Notes: generated by a model not told the origin, from the sequence alone. A DNA stretch of 8,968 nucleotides from JAKAWQ01 sp035503055 (GCA_035503055.1 DATJTV010000042.1:1-8968), one strand, 5' to 3'; counted from the stretch's first letter, positions 1 to 6,756 are shown. Program-made: numbers and translations.

Positions 1-1
1 C

Positions 2-1399
2 CACGAGCGCCTCGGCCGCACCGTCACCCTCTCGCGCGACCCGTTCGGCATCAAGCCGCTCTATCTCGCCCAGACCGGGGACGGCCTCGCCTTCGCCTCC
101 GAGCCGCAGGCCCTGCTCGAGGCCGGGCTCGTGCCGCGCACTGTGCGCCCCGAAGCACGCGACGAATTGCTGCAGATCCAGTTCGTGACCGGCTCCGAGA
201 CGATCTTCGAGGGCATCCATCGCGTCCTGCCCGGTGAGACGCTCACCTGCGCCGACGGGCGCGTGCTCGACCGCCGCCGCCTCGCCGCGCTGCCCGAGGG
301 CGGTCCGGAGGACATCACCGAGGAGGCGGCGCTTGCCCGCCTCGATGCCGCGCTCGCCGAAAGCGTCGAGCTGCATCTCCGGAGCGACGTGCCCTACGGC
401 CTCTTCCTCTCCGGCGGCATCGACAGCTCGGCGGTGCTCGCGATGATGCGCCGCCTCACCAACCAGGAGGTGCTCGCCTTCACCGCCGGCTTCGCCGCTC
501 CTGGTGCTGCCGACGAGCGCGCCAATGCCTCCGTCGTCGCGCGCGCGGTCGGCGCCCGCCACGAGACGATCGAGATCACCGAGGCGATGGTCTGGGAGCA
601 TCTGCCCGAGATCGTCGCCTGCATGGACGATCCCGCCGCCGACTACGCGATCATCCCGAGCTGGTTCCTCGCCCGCCGCGCCCGCCAGGACGTGAAGGTC
701 GTCCTCTCGGGCGAGGGCGGGGACGAGATGTTCGCCGGCTACGGCCGCTACCGCACCGCCATGCGGCCCTGGTGGCTGGGCGGACGCGTGATGCGCGCGC
801 GCGGCACCTTCGATCGGCTCTCCGTCCTCCGCGCGCGCCCGAGCGGCTGGCGCGACGGCCTCGCCGCCGACGAGGCGACGACGACGCCCGGCGAGGGAAG
901 AACGCGCCTCGCCACTGTCCAGGCCGCCGACGTCGCCGGCTGGCTCCCGAACGACCTTCTTCTTAAGCTCGATCGCTGCCTGATGGCGCACGGCGTCGAG
1001 GGGCGCACGCCGCTCCTCGATCGCGGTGTCGCCGAAGCGACCTTCCGCCTGCCCGATCACCTCAAGGTCCGCCGCGGCCAGGGCAAATGGCTGCTGCGGC
1101 GCTGGCTCGAGCAGAACCTCCCCGCCGCGCAACCCTTCGCCCGCAAGCAGGGCTTCACCGTCCCCGTCGGCGCCTGGATTGCCGCCGCCGGCGCCCGCCT
1201 CGGCCCGCTGGTCGCCGCCTCGCCCGCGATCGCCGAGCTCGCCGAGCCCGCGCGCGTGACCGCCCTCTTCCGCAACGCCGCCGGCCGCCGCGAGGGCTTC
1301 GCCGCCTGGGCGCTCCTCTTCTACGCGCTCTGGCATCGCCGCCACGTCGAGGGGCTGAGGCCCGCCGGCGACGTCTTCGCAACCCTCGCAGCGCACTGA
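2..1399 (+). CDS. asnB: asparagine synthetase, glutamine-hydrolysing (5'-truncated by window edge)
   Basis: Converts aspartate, glutamine and ATP to asparagine and glutamate in the cytoplasm. The reading frame is already open at base 2, so the true start and the catalytic N-terminal Cys lie upstream. A GTG at 131 is internal, because RDPFGIKPLY and FASEP, typical of the glutaminase (Ntn-hydrolase) domain, are encoded before it. The synthetase domain follows, with the ATP-pyrophosphatase loop SGGIDSS (about 411-431) and the conserved segment LLKLDRCLMAHGVEGRTPLLD-like (about 960-1020). The visible part is 466 codons including stop; family members are usually about 590-650 residues, so roughly a fifth to a quarter is missing. 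It is followed after 9 bp by pyrC and probably shares its transcript. Amidotransferases of this fold also act in polysaccharide or peptide modification, so a specialised substrate is possible. Family assignment is secure; the biosynthetic role is inferred. Confidence 0.93.
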   Translation, partial: HERLGRTVTLSRDPFGIKPLYLAQTGDGLAFASEPQALLEAGLVPRTVRPEARDELLQIQFVTGSETIFEGIHRVLPGETLTCADGRVLDRRRLAALPEGGPEDITEEAALARLDAALAESVELHLRSDVPYGLFLSGGIDSSAVLAMMRRLTNQEVLAFTAGFAAPGAADERANASVVARAVGARHETIEITEAMVWEHLPEIVACMDDPAADYAIIPSWFLARRARQDVKVVLSGEGGDEMFAGYGRYRTAMRPWWLGGRVMRARGTFDRLSVLRARPSGWRDGLAADEATTTPGEGRTRLATVQAADVAGWLPNDLLLKLDRCLMAHGVEGRTPLLDRGVAEATFRLPDHLKVRRGQGKWLLRRWLEQNLPAAQPFARKQGFTVPVGAWIAAAGARLGPLVAASPAIAELAEPARVTALFRNAAGRREGFAAWALLFYALWHRRHVEGLRPAGDVFATLAAH

Positions 1400-1408
1400 G
1401 GCCCACCC

Positions 1409-2731
1409 GTGCCCGAGCTCTTCGACCTCCTCATCCGGGGCGGCAGCGTCGTCCTGCCCTGGGGGATCGAGGCGCTCGATATCGGCGTCCGGTCGGGGCG
1501 GATCGCCGCCCTCGGCGCGACCGGCTCCGCAAGTGCGGCCGAAACCATCGACGCCAAGGGCCTCACCGTCCTCCCAGGGCTGATCGATCCCCACGTCCAT
1601 CTGCGCGATCCCGGCGATCCCGCCGTCGAGACCATCCCCACGGGCACCCGCGGCGCGGTCCTCGGCGGGCTCACCGCCGTCTTCGACATGCCCAACACCA
1701 CCCCCGCCGTCACCGATGCCGCGCAGCTCGCCTGGAAGCAGGCCTACGCGGAGCGCTCCTCCTGGTGCGACATCGGCCTCTATTTCGGCGGCACTAAGAC
1801 CAACATCGCCTCCCTCGCCGCCCTCGAGACCGAGCGCGGCGTCTGCGCGATCAAGATCTTCGCCGGCAGCTCGACCGGCGATCTCCTGGTCGAGGACGAC
1901 GAGAGCCTGGGGCGGGTCATGCGCGCCGGCCGCCGGCGCATAGCCTACCACTCGGAGGACGAGTACCGCCTCCGCGCCCGCCGCGCCCTCTTCCACGAAG
2001 GCGAGCCCTATGCCCGGCACATGGACTGGCGCGACGAGGAGACCGCGTTCCTCGGCACGCGTCGGCTGATGGCGCTCGCGCGCGAGACCGGCCGCCCCGC
2101 CCACATCCTCCACGTCTCGACCGCCGAGGAATTCTCCTACCTCGCGGAGTACCGCGACATCGCGACCGTCGAGGTCCTGCTGAACCACCTGACCCAAATC
2201 GCCCCGGACGCCTACGATTCCCTCGGCGGCTACGCGGTGATGAACCCGCCGATCCGCGGCCCCCGCCATCGCGATGCCGCCTGGGAAGCCGTCCGCAACG
2301 GCACGGTGGACACCATCGGCTCGGACCACGCCCCGCACAGCCGCGCGGCCAAGGAAAAGCCCTGGCCCGACTGCGCCGCCGGCCTCACCGGCGTCCAGAC
2401 GCTCGTCCCGATGATGCTCGACCACGTCAATGCCGGCAGGCTCGGCCTCTCCTGCCTCGCCGACCTGATGTCCGCCGGCCCGGCCCGCGTCTACGGCGTC
2501 GCGGCCAAGGGCCGCATCGTTGCCGGCTACGACGCCGACTTCACCATCGTCGATCTCCGCCGCCGGCGGCGCATCGAGCAGAGCTGGCTCGTCTCGCCCT
2601 GCGGCTGGAGCCCCTTCTTGGGCGTGGAAGTGCAGGGCTGGCCAATCCTCACCATCGTGCGCGGCCACGTAGTGATGCGCGAGGACGAGGTCCTCGGCGC
2701 ACCCGCCGGCCGGCTCGTGCATTTCACGTAG
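1409..2731 (+). CDS. pyrC: dihydroorotase
   Basis: Amidohydrolase-fold enzyme of 440 residues. Dihydroorotase reversibly cyclises N-carbamoyl-aspartate to dihydroorotate, the third step of pyrimidine synthesis. Metal-site features are all visible: HVHLRDPG with H62 and H64, the probable carboxylated lysine K149 in IKIFAGSSTGDLL, H181 in YHSEDE, H235 in HILHVST, and catalytic D306 in GSDHAPHSRAAKEK, which fits the second dihydroorotase signature. The GTG start is supported by GAGG at 1398-1401, seven bases upstream and overlapping the asnB stop, which suggests translational coupling. Length is normal for the 430-450-residue bacterial type. Genomes of this group often carry more than one dihydroorotase-like gene, so this copy could be a paralogue, and an allantoinase or other cyclic amidohydrolase is the main alternative. 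The gene ends 13 bp from the convergent toxin gene with no visible hairpin between them. Confidence 0.88.
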   Translation: MPELFDLLIRGGSVVLPWGIEALDIGVRSGRIAALGATGSASAAETIDAKGLTVLPGLIDPHVHLRDPGDPAVETIPTGTRGAVLGGLTAVFDMPNTTPAVTDAAQLAWKQAYAERSSWCDIGLYFGGTKTNIASLAALETERGVCAIKIFAGSSTGDLLVEDDESLGRVMRAGRRRIAYHSEDEYRLRARRALFHEGEPYARHMDWRDEETAFLGTRRLMALARETGRPAHILHVSTAEEFSYLAEYRDIATVEVLLNHLTQIAPDAYDSLGGYAVMNPPIRGPRHRDAAWEAVRNGTVDTIGSDHAPHSRAAKEKPWPDCAAGLTGVQTLVPMMLDHVNAGRLGLSCLADLMSAGPARVYGVAAKGRIVAGYDADFTIVDLRRRRRIEQSWLVSPCGWSPFLGVEVQGWPILTIVRGHVVMREDEVLGAPAGRLVHFT

Positions 2732-2744
2732 GGCCTGTTGCGGC

Positions 2745-3254
2745 TCAGAAATGGCCGCCGAACGCCGCGAGGGCGGTTGCGATCGGCAGGAACAGCGACA
2801 TCGGCCGACTCGCGAAGGACTGAAAACCGACGTGCCGGTAGAACGCGACCACGACCTCGTCCTTGGCATCGACGACGAGAGCGAAGATCGAGGGATCGGC
2901 ATTGGCCGCGCGCCGCGTCGCATCGAGGATGAGCGCGCCGCCAAGGCGCTGGCCGCGATACCGCCGATCGACGGCCAGGCGGCCGATCAGGCCAGCGGGA
3001 AGTGCTGCGTAGCGCGGCAGGCGCTTCGTCAGTACCGGCGGTAGATCTGCAAGCGGGAAGCTGGTGGCCGCCAAGGTGTAGTATGCCGCTATCGCGCCGG
3101 AGGCATCGACGGCGACGAAGCAATTGCTGATCCGCCGCCGCATGTCCTGCGCCGCCAACTTGTGCAGATAGCGGTCGAACGGCGGAACGCCGCAGGAAAA
3201 ATCCTTGCGATCGTGAGCGGCGCCAAGAGGCTCGATCGCGAAGCCTGCCGTCAC
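2745..3254 (-). CDS. GNAT-family acetyltransferase toxin (TacT-like)
   Basis: Probable toxin of a type II toxin-antitoxin pair. Characterised relatives (TacT, AtaT, KacT) use acetyl-CoA to acetylate the amino group of aminoacyl-tRNAs and stop translation. The 169-residue protein shows the family pattern: FSCGVPPFDRYL near residues 19-30, LIGRLAVDRRYRGQRLGG (about 89-106) forming the acetyl-CoA loop, and AFYRHVGF (137-144), where Y139 sits at the expected catalytic tyrosine. The loop has Arg103 where a Gly is commonest, a variant I believe occurs in this family. The GTG start overlaps the antitoxin stop as GTGA, with AAGG seven bases upstream (3262-3265), a typical coupled arrangement. Target tRNA cannot be read from sequence. 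A non-toxic acetyltransferase is unlikely given the DUF1778 partner. Confidence 0.88.
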   Translation of the reverse strand: MTAGFAIEPLGAAHDRKDFSCGVPPFDRYLHKLAAQDMRRRISNCFVAVDASGAIAAYYTLAATSFPLADLPPVLTKRLPRYAALPAGLIGRLAVDRRYRGQRLGGALILDATRRAANADPSIFALVVDAKDEVVVAFYRHVGFQSFASRPMSLFLPIATALAAFGGHF

Positions 3255-3538
3255 GCATCGGCCTTGATCAAAGCCCGATAGGCTTGAGCCGCGCGCTTCA
3301 AGGCGGCGTTGGGCGGCGGCGGGTTGAGGATGGCTTCGGCGAACGCGCGCTGATCCTCGACCGACAGCCGGATGATCTGCGTTTCCTCGATCGTGCGTTG
3401 GGCGGCGGCCTGTGCGGCAGCAACGACGAAATCGCTGACGCTCCGGCCCTGCAGCTCGGCCGCCCGCTTGACGACGGCGAGCGCCTCAGGGGCAATCCGC
3501 GCCTCGATGCGGGCGGTACGGCCGGGTTCTGATGGCAT
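3251..3538 (-). CDS. DUF1778 ribbon-helix-helix antitoxin (TacA-like)
   Basis: Antitoxin partner of the downstream GNAT toxin. In this family an N-terminal ribbon-helix-helix binds the operon's own operator, and a C-terminal helical tail wraps the toxin and blocks acetyl-CoA binding. The 95-residue protein shows this layout: a basic beta strand RTARIEARI near residues 7-15, the RHH helices up to about residue 50, then RLSVEDQRAFAEAILNPP and a terminal helix ending in KADA. Two starts are adjacent, GTG at 3541 and ATG at 3538. I chose the ATG because AAGG lies seven bases before it. The stop overlaps the toxin start by 4 bp. Autorepression by the antitoxin and by the toxin-antitoxin complex is expected from the family. 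The gene lies downstream of argH on the same strand, after a 112-bp gap that probably holds its promoter. Confidence 0.87.
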   Translation of the reverse strand: MPSEPGRTARIEARIAPEALAVVKRAAELQGRSVSDFVVAAAQAAAQRTIEETQIIRLSVEDQRAFAEAILNPPPPNAALKRAAQAYRALIKADA

Positions 3539-3550
3539 CACTGAGCCTTA

Positions 3551-3590
3551 CTTTCCGGTCATAATGTACGGCTTTCCACCGGACAAATCC
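3551..3590 (-). promoter_or_regulatory. candidate promoter/operator of the toxin-antitoxin operon
   Basis: Read on the minus strand, TTGTCC is followed 17 bases later by TATGAC, a weak -35/-10 pair ending about 20 bases before the antitoxin ATG. Two copies of CTTTCC (plus-strand 3551-3556 and 3572-3577) lie 21 bp apart, two helical turns, and a CAT-T-ATG inverted repeat (3560-3566) lies between them. This placement suits an antitoxin operator. The sequence matches are modest, and the operator role is inferred from family behaviour. Confidence 0.35.
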
Positions 3591-3609
3591 GGGCCTGTCT
3601 GTGTCGCGG

Positions 3610-3632
3610 CCCGATCGGGACCCCCAATCGGG
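3610..3632 (-). terminator. weak GC hairpin after argH
   Basis: CCCGAT (3610-3615) pairs with ATCGGG (3627-3632) around an 11-base loop that contains a further GGG/CCC. It starts about 22 bases past the argH stop. There is no T-run after it on the minus strand, so intrinsic termination would be inefficient. The outer CCCGATCGGG is also a palindrome in its own right. Confidence 0.28.
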
Positions 3633-3653
3633 AGGCGACGTACGACCAGCCTG

Positions 3654-5084
3654 CTACCCTCCCACGCCCGGCGGATCACGGTCGAGCGCCTTCCTCCACC
3701 GCTCGGCGGCCGCCCTGACATTGGCCGGCGCCGTGCCGCCCTCCGAGGTGCGCGAGGCAATCGAGGCCTCGACCGAGAGCACGCCGTAGATCGCCTCCGT
3801 GATCCGCGGCTCCTCTGCCTGCATCTCCGCGACTGTCAGGTCGGCCAGCGCCGCGCCCCGCGCCTCCGCCTTCGCCACCAGCCGCCCGGTCACATGGTGC
3901 GCCGTCCGGAACGGCAGCCCGAACGTGCGCACCAGCCAGTCGGCGAGGTCGGTCGCGGTCGAGAATCCCTCTCCCGCCATCGCCCGCATCCGCGCGGTGT
4001 CGGGCCGAAGGTCGCGCACCATCCCCGCCATCGCCGCTAGCGAGAGCGAAAGCGCCCCGGCCGCGTCGAACACCGGCTCTTTGTCCTCCTGGAGGTCCTT
4101 GCCGTACGCGAGCGGCAGGCCCTTCAGCACGGTCAGCAAGCCGACGAACGCGCCACCCACGCGCCCCGTCTTCGCCCGCACCAGCTCGGCCGCGTCCGGG
4201 TTGCGCTTCTGCGGCATGATCGAGCTGCCGGTCGTGAATTCGTCCGAGAGCCGGATGAAGCCGAAGCCGGGGCTCGCCCAGAGCACGATCTCCTCGGCGA
4301 GCCGCGAGAGATGCGTCGCCAGGATCGCCGCGCCGGCGAGGAACTCCAGCGCGAAATCGCGGTCCGACACCGCATCGACCGAGTTCCCGCACGGCCGGTC
4401 GAACCCAAGCCCCGCCGCCGTCATCGCCCGATCGATCGGGAACGCCGTCCCCGCGAGCGCCGCCGCGCCGAGCGGGCATTCGTTGAGCCGCCGCCTGCAA
4501 TCGGCGAACCGGCCGCGGTCGCGCGCGAGCATCTCGACATAGGCGAGCAAATGATGCCCGAAGGTGATCGGCTGCGCGGACTGGAGGTGCGTGAACCCCG
4601 GCATCGGGTCGCCCGCATGCTCGAGCGCGCGCTCGGCCAGCGCCCGCATCAGCACCACCACCTGCCCATCGAGCCCGTCGATCGCCTCGCGGAGCCAGAG
4701 CCGCAGGTCCGTCGCCACCTGGTCGTTCCGGCTCCGCGCCGTGTGCAGCCGTCGTCCCGCCTCGCCGATCCGGGCGATCAGCCGCGCCTCGATATTCGTG
4801 TGGATGTCCTCGAGCGCCGCGTCGAACGCGAAATTCCCCGCCGCGATCTCCGCCTCGATCGCCTCGAGCCCCTCGCGGATCGCCGCACCGTCCGCCTCGC
4901 TCAGCACCCCCACATGCGTGAGCATCGCCGCGTGGGCGAGCGAGCCCTCGATATCCTGCCGCCACAGCCGCCAATCGAACCCGATCGAGGCATTGATCTC
5001 CGCCATCACCGCCGCGGGTCCCGCGGCGAACCGCCCGCCCCACTGCAAATTCGCGGGAACTGAGTCCGGCTTCCGTGCTGGCAC
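3654..5084 (-). CDS. argH: argininosuccinate lyase
   Basis: Splits argininosuccinate into arginine and fumarate, the last step of arginine synthesis, as a cytoplasmic homotetramer of the fumarase/aspartase superfamily. Visible features (numbering from the GTG at 5084, 476 residues): NLQWGGRF near residue 12, HTARSRNDQ at 114-122, the THLQ segment with H166, NSVDAVSDRDF near 234-244, and the superfamily signature GSSIMPQKRNPD at 286-297 with its catalytic serine loop. The frame is open back to a TTG at 5138, but GTG 5084 is preferred. GGGGAAG lies seven bases upstream of it, the product then begins close to the usual ArgH N-terminus, and the TTG sits in the T-tract after the upstream gene's hairpin. 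The common alphaproteobacterial neighbours of argH (a TlpA-like lipoprotein gene, lysA) are not seen here; it lies between DUF488 and a toxin-antitoxin pair. Confidence 0.96.
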   Translation of the reverse strand: MPARKPDSVPANLQWGGRFAAGPAAVMAEINASIGFDWRLWRQDIEGSLAHAAMLTHVGVLSEADGAAIREGLEAIEAEIAAGNFAFDAALEDIHTNIEARLIARIGEAGRRLHTARSRNDQVATDLRLWLREAIDGLDGQVVVLMRALAERALEHAGDPMPGFTHLQSAQPITFGHHLLAYVEMLARDRGRFADCRRRLNECPLGAAALAGTAFPIDRAMTAAGLGFDRPCGNSVDAVSDRDFALEFLAGAAILATHLSRLAEEIVLWASPGFGFIRLSDEFTTGSSIMPQKRNPDAAELVRAKTGRVGGAFVGLLTVLKGLPLAYGKDLQEDKEPVFDAAGALSLSLAAMAGMVRDLRPDTARMRAMAGEGFSTATDLADWLVRTFGLPFRTAHHVTGRLVAKAEARGAALADLTVAEMQAEEPRITEAIYGVLSVEASIASRTSEGGTAPANVRAAAERWRKALDRDPPGVGG

Positions 5085-5136
5085 GAATTCGCTTCCCCAA
5101 GGGGTCAATAGGCCGTCCGGACAATACGGGGGGCCC

Positions 5137-5175
5137 AAATGCCCGGCAACACGGCCGCACCCGCCGTCCTGCCGG
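5137..5175 (-). terminator. probable rho-independent terminator of the DUF488 gene
   Basis: GCCGTCCTGCCGG (5163-5175) and CCGGCAACACGGC (5143-5155) form a 13-bp stem with two internal mismatches and a 7-base loop. On the minus strand it begins seven bases after the DUF488 stop and is followed by GCATTTGGG, a short T-tract. It probably separates DUF488 transcription from argH, implying argH has its own promoter between about 5136 and 5085, although I see no convincing -35/-10 pair there. Confidence 0.5.
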
Positions 5176-5181
5176 CACCCC

Positions 5182-5658
5182 CTACCGACGCACTGGCCGC
5201 GCGCCCGCCTCCTCGCGCACCATCAGATGCCGCACCGCGAACCCGTGCCGGGCCGCAAGAATCTCGGCTACCCGCCGCCGATGGCAGATCGCCGGATCGG
5301 CCTCGTAGCAGAGCAGGCAAGAAGGCTCCCGCCCCGCCAGCGCCGCCAGCGCCTGCAACGCGATCTCCGCTTCCGCGGTCGCGAGCCTTGCATCGACGAT
5401 CCGCCAGAACCTCTCCCACTGGCGCCTGCGGTTGGCCTCGCGCCCCTCCGGCGGCGTGCCGAGCGCGCGCAGATGGACATAGCCGATCCCCGCCTCCGCC
5501 AGTCCCGCCGTCAGTTGGCGCTTGGAGAAGCCAGCGCGCCGCGAGAGCGGAAAATCCCGCACATCGATCACCTGCCTGATCCCGGCCGATCTGAGCCTCG
5601 CCAGGAATTCCGCCCAACCGGCTTTCTCGTAGCCGATCGTCGAGACGAGCCCGCCCAT
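5182..5658 (-). CDS. DUF488 domain-containing protein
   Basis: A 158-residue soluble protein of the DUF488 family, whose biochemical function is not established. Family hallmarks are visible: an N-terminal STIGYEK at 6-12, IDVRDFPLSRRAGFSK (31-46), and the conserved CYEADPAICHRR (117-128), with C117, E119, C125 and H126 as candidate metal or catalytic residues. ATG at 5658 is supported by AGGG seven bases upstream. No signal peptide or membrane segment is seen. It is divergent from the cupin gene with only 82 bp between them, so the two may share a promoter region, but no clear promoter elements stand out there. It lies upstream of argH in the same direction, but the hairpin between them argues against a simple operon. 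Confidence 0.9.
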   Translation of the reverse strand: MGGLVSTIGYEKAGWAEFLARLRSAGIRQVIDVRDFPLSRRAGFSKRQLTAGLAEAGIGYVHLRALGTPPEGREANRRRQWERFWRIVDARLATAEAEIALQALAALAGREPSCLLCYEADPAICHRRRVAEILAARHGFAVRHLMVREEAGARPVRR

Positions 5659-5740
5659 TCGCTCACCCTACAAGCCGTTTCGCTGACCGCGAACGCGCCG
5701 CCTTGAACCGCACCGCGCGCCATCCGACCTGGCCAAAGTC

Positions 5741-6280
5741 ATGCCAGCCGACAATCTCCCCATCATGCCGGAGACGGTTCGCCTGACGACCAAGGGCTGG
5801 TCGAACCTCGCCCTTCCGGTGCTGCTCTACCGCAATGCCGTCCCCGCCGCCGCCGGCGGCGAAACCGCGCGCCGCATGGAAGCCCTCTTCCGCGAGACCG
5901 GTTGGCCGCCCGCATGGCGCAACGGCGTGTTCCGCTTCCACCATTATCATTCCAACGCCCATGAAGTGCTGGGCTTCGCGCGCGGTGCCGCCCGCCTCAT
6001 CCTCGGCGGCCCCGACGGCATGGAGCTCGCCGTCGCCGCCGGAGACGTCGCCGTGCTCCCGGCCGGCACCGGCCATTTCCTGATCGAAGCCGATCCCGAT
6101 TTTCTCGTGGTCGGCGCCTATCCGCCGGACCAGCGCGATTACGACCTCTGCCGCACGGCCGCCACGGCGGCCTCCGCCTCCCGCATGGCCACGCTCGCAT
6201 TTCCCCCGACCGATCCTGTCCTCGGCCAAAACGGGGCCCTTCCCGAGCTCTGGAGCGCGGCGCGCCGGCGCGCCGGCTGA
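5741..6280 (+). CDS. cupin-domain protein (YjlB-like)
   Basis: A small single-domain cupin of 179 residues, similar in pattern to the YjlB group, whose substrate is unknown. Both cupin motifs are intact. Motif 1 runs from G62 through HHYHSNAHE, supplying H68, H70 and E75. Motif 2 is GDVAVLPAGTGH with G101, P107, G109 and H112, so a metal-binding beta-barrel is expected. The C-terminus LPELWSAARR resembles the tail of relatives. There is no signal peptide. ATG 5741 is used, but no clear Shine-Dalgarno precedes it, and ATG 5765 in frame is an alternative that would remove eight residues before the conserved core. It is the only gene here preceded by such a weak ribosome site. Isomerase, dioxygenase or binding roles are all possible; none can be chosen from sequence. 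Confidence 0.85.
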   Translation: MPADNLPIMPETVRLTTKGWSNLALPVLLYRNAVPAAAGGETARRMEALFRETGWPPAWRNGVFRFHHYHSNAHEVLGFARGAARLILGGPDGMELAVAAGDVAVLPAGTGHFLIEADPDFLVVGAYPPDQRDYDLCRTAATAASASRMATLAFPPTDPVLGQNGALPELWSAARRRAG

Positions 6281-6446
6281 ACCGGCAACCCCACGCCATT
6301 CGCCTGCCGCGCGGAACGTCCGTCACGCGGGCGGCGTACTGGCACGGTTACGCCCGTTGCCGCCGTTCAGCCGCCCCGCGCAGGCACCCCGAAGCAGACG
6401 TCCCCTTACGTCGCCCTGGTTGGCGGCAAAGGGTGGTTTTGCGACG

Positions 6447-6481
6447 GTCCGCTTCCGGGCCGGGATGCCCTGAAATCGGAC
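6447..6481. repeat. imperfect inverted repeat, possible dispersed palindromic element
   Basis: GTCCGCTTCCGGG (6447-6459) can pair with CCTGAAATCGGAC (6469-6481) around a 9-base loop, with two mismatches and one G-T. The GTCCGcTTcC...GaAAtCGGAC style resembles short palindromic repeats I recall from intergenic regions of some alphaproteobacteria, but I cannot show that other copies exist. It is immediately followed by the palindrome at 6485-6496. Confidence 0.35.
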
Positions 6482-6585
6482 ACTCGGCTTAAGCCGGGAT
6501 TGGCCGTACGATAAATGACTACTCTTCGGGAGAACATCGTCAGAATCGCACGAACACTCAGAGTGGTGGCCTCGACGGCCGATCA

Positions 6586-6599
6586 TTGACCTATATCAA
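6586..6599 (+). promoter_or_regulatory. FNR/FixK-type binding site (TTGAC-CTAT-ATCAA)
   Basis: The site matches the TTGAT-N4-ATCAA consensus at nine of ten positions and keeps the core TTGA-N6-TCAA. It lies 163 bp before the start codon of the exported propeller gene. If it acts as a class II activator site centred at -41.5, transcription would start near 6634 and a -10 would fall near 6624, where TACGGT (6621-6626) is a partial match. This would make the leader about 130 nt long and predict induction under low oxygen by an FNR, FixK or DNR-like regulator. The match is seen directly; the function is inferred. Confidence 0.5.
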
Positions 6600-6681
6600 T
6601 GTCGCCACTGCGGCCCTCGTTACGGTGGACCATCAACCCGGCACAGCCCGCGGGCGGTGGTATTTACGCCCCCAATGACGT

Positions 6682-6706
6682 TGGCCGAAAGGCCAGGTCG
6701 CTGGCC
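6682..6706 (+). promoter_or_regulatory. two mutually exclusive leader hairpins
   Basis: Hairpin A is TGGCC-GAAA-GGCCA (6682-6695), a 5-bp stem with a GNRA tetraloop. Hairpin B is GGCCAG-GTCG-CTGGCC (6691-6706), a perfect 6-bp stem with a 4-base loop. They share GGCCA (6691-6695), so only one can form at a time. Such an arrangement could be a switch, but three close copies of TGGCC/GGCCA in GC-rich DNA could also arise by chance. Confidence 0.35.
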
Positions 6707-6739
6707 ACTGACGGCGCCGGTTGGTTGATTCTGGGCCCA

Positions 6740-6756
6740 TTCTCCAATTGGGAGAA
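6740..6756 (+). promoter_or_regulatory. hairpin masking the Shine-Dalgarno of the propeller gene
   Basis: TTCTCC (6740-6745) pairs perfectly with GGAGAA (6751-6756) around AATTG. GGAGAA is the ribosome-binding site, six bases before ATG 6763. Folding would hide it, so translation may depend on opening of this stem. A competing CCCA (6736-6739) / TGGG (6749-6752) pairing also covers part of the site. Confidence 0.4.

Noticed and set aside
2527..3258. 243-codon minus-strand frame spanning the toxin gene and the end of pyrC
   Set aside because: It is a frame-shifted shadow of the toxin gene. The real toxin frame has GNAT motifs and a coupled start.
3676..5178. 500-codon open frame on the minus strand overlapping argH in another frame
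   Set aside because: The product is Arg/Gly/Ala-rich with no family features, while the argH frame carries every lyase motif. Long shadow frames are expected at this GC content.
4311..5706. Long plus-strand open frames opposite argH and DUF488 (4311-5063 and 4564-5706)
   Set aside because: Low-complexity Arg/Pro/Ser-rich translations, with no ribosome site or known domain.
5659..5740. Shared divergent promoter between DUF488 and the cupin gene
   Set aside because: TTGAAC at 5703-5708 has no acceptable -10 at proper spacing, and nothing convincing was found on the other strand. The layout implies promoters, but I cannot mark them.
6272..6286. GCCGG-CTGAA-CCGGC hairpin at the cupin stop as terminator
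   Set aside because: Only a 5-bp stem overlapping the stop codon, with no T-run; likely chance in GC-rich sequence.
6323..6586. 87-codon minus-strand frame in the intergenic region
   Set aside because: No recognisable domain, no good ribosome site, and it runs through several inverted repeats. It is kept as non-coding, with some uncertainty.
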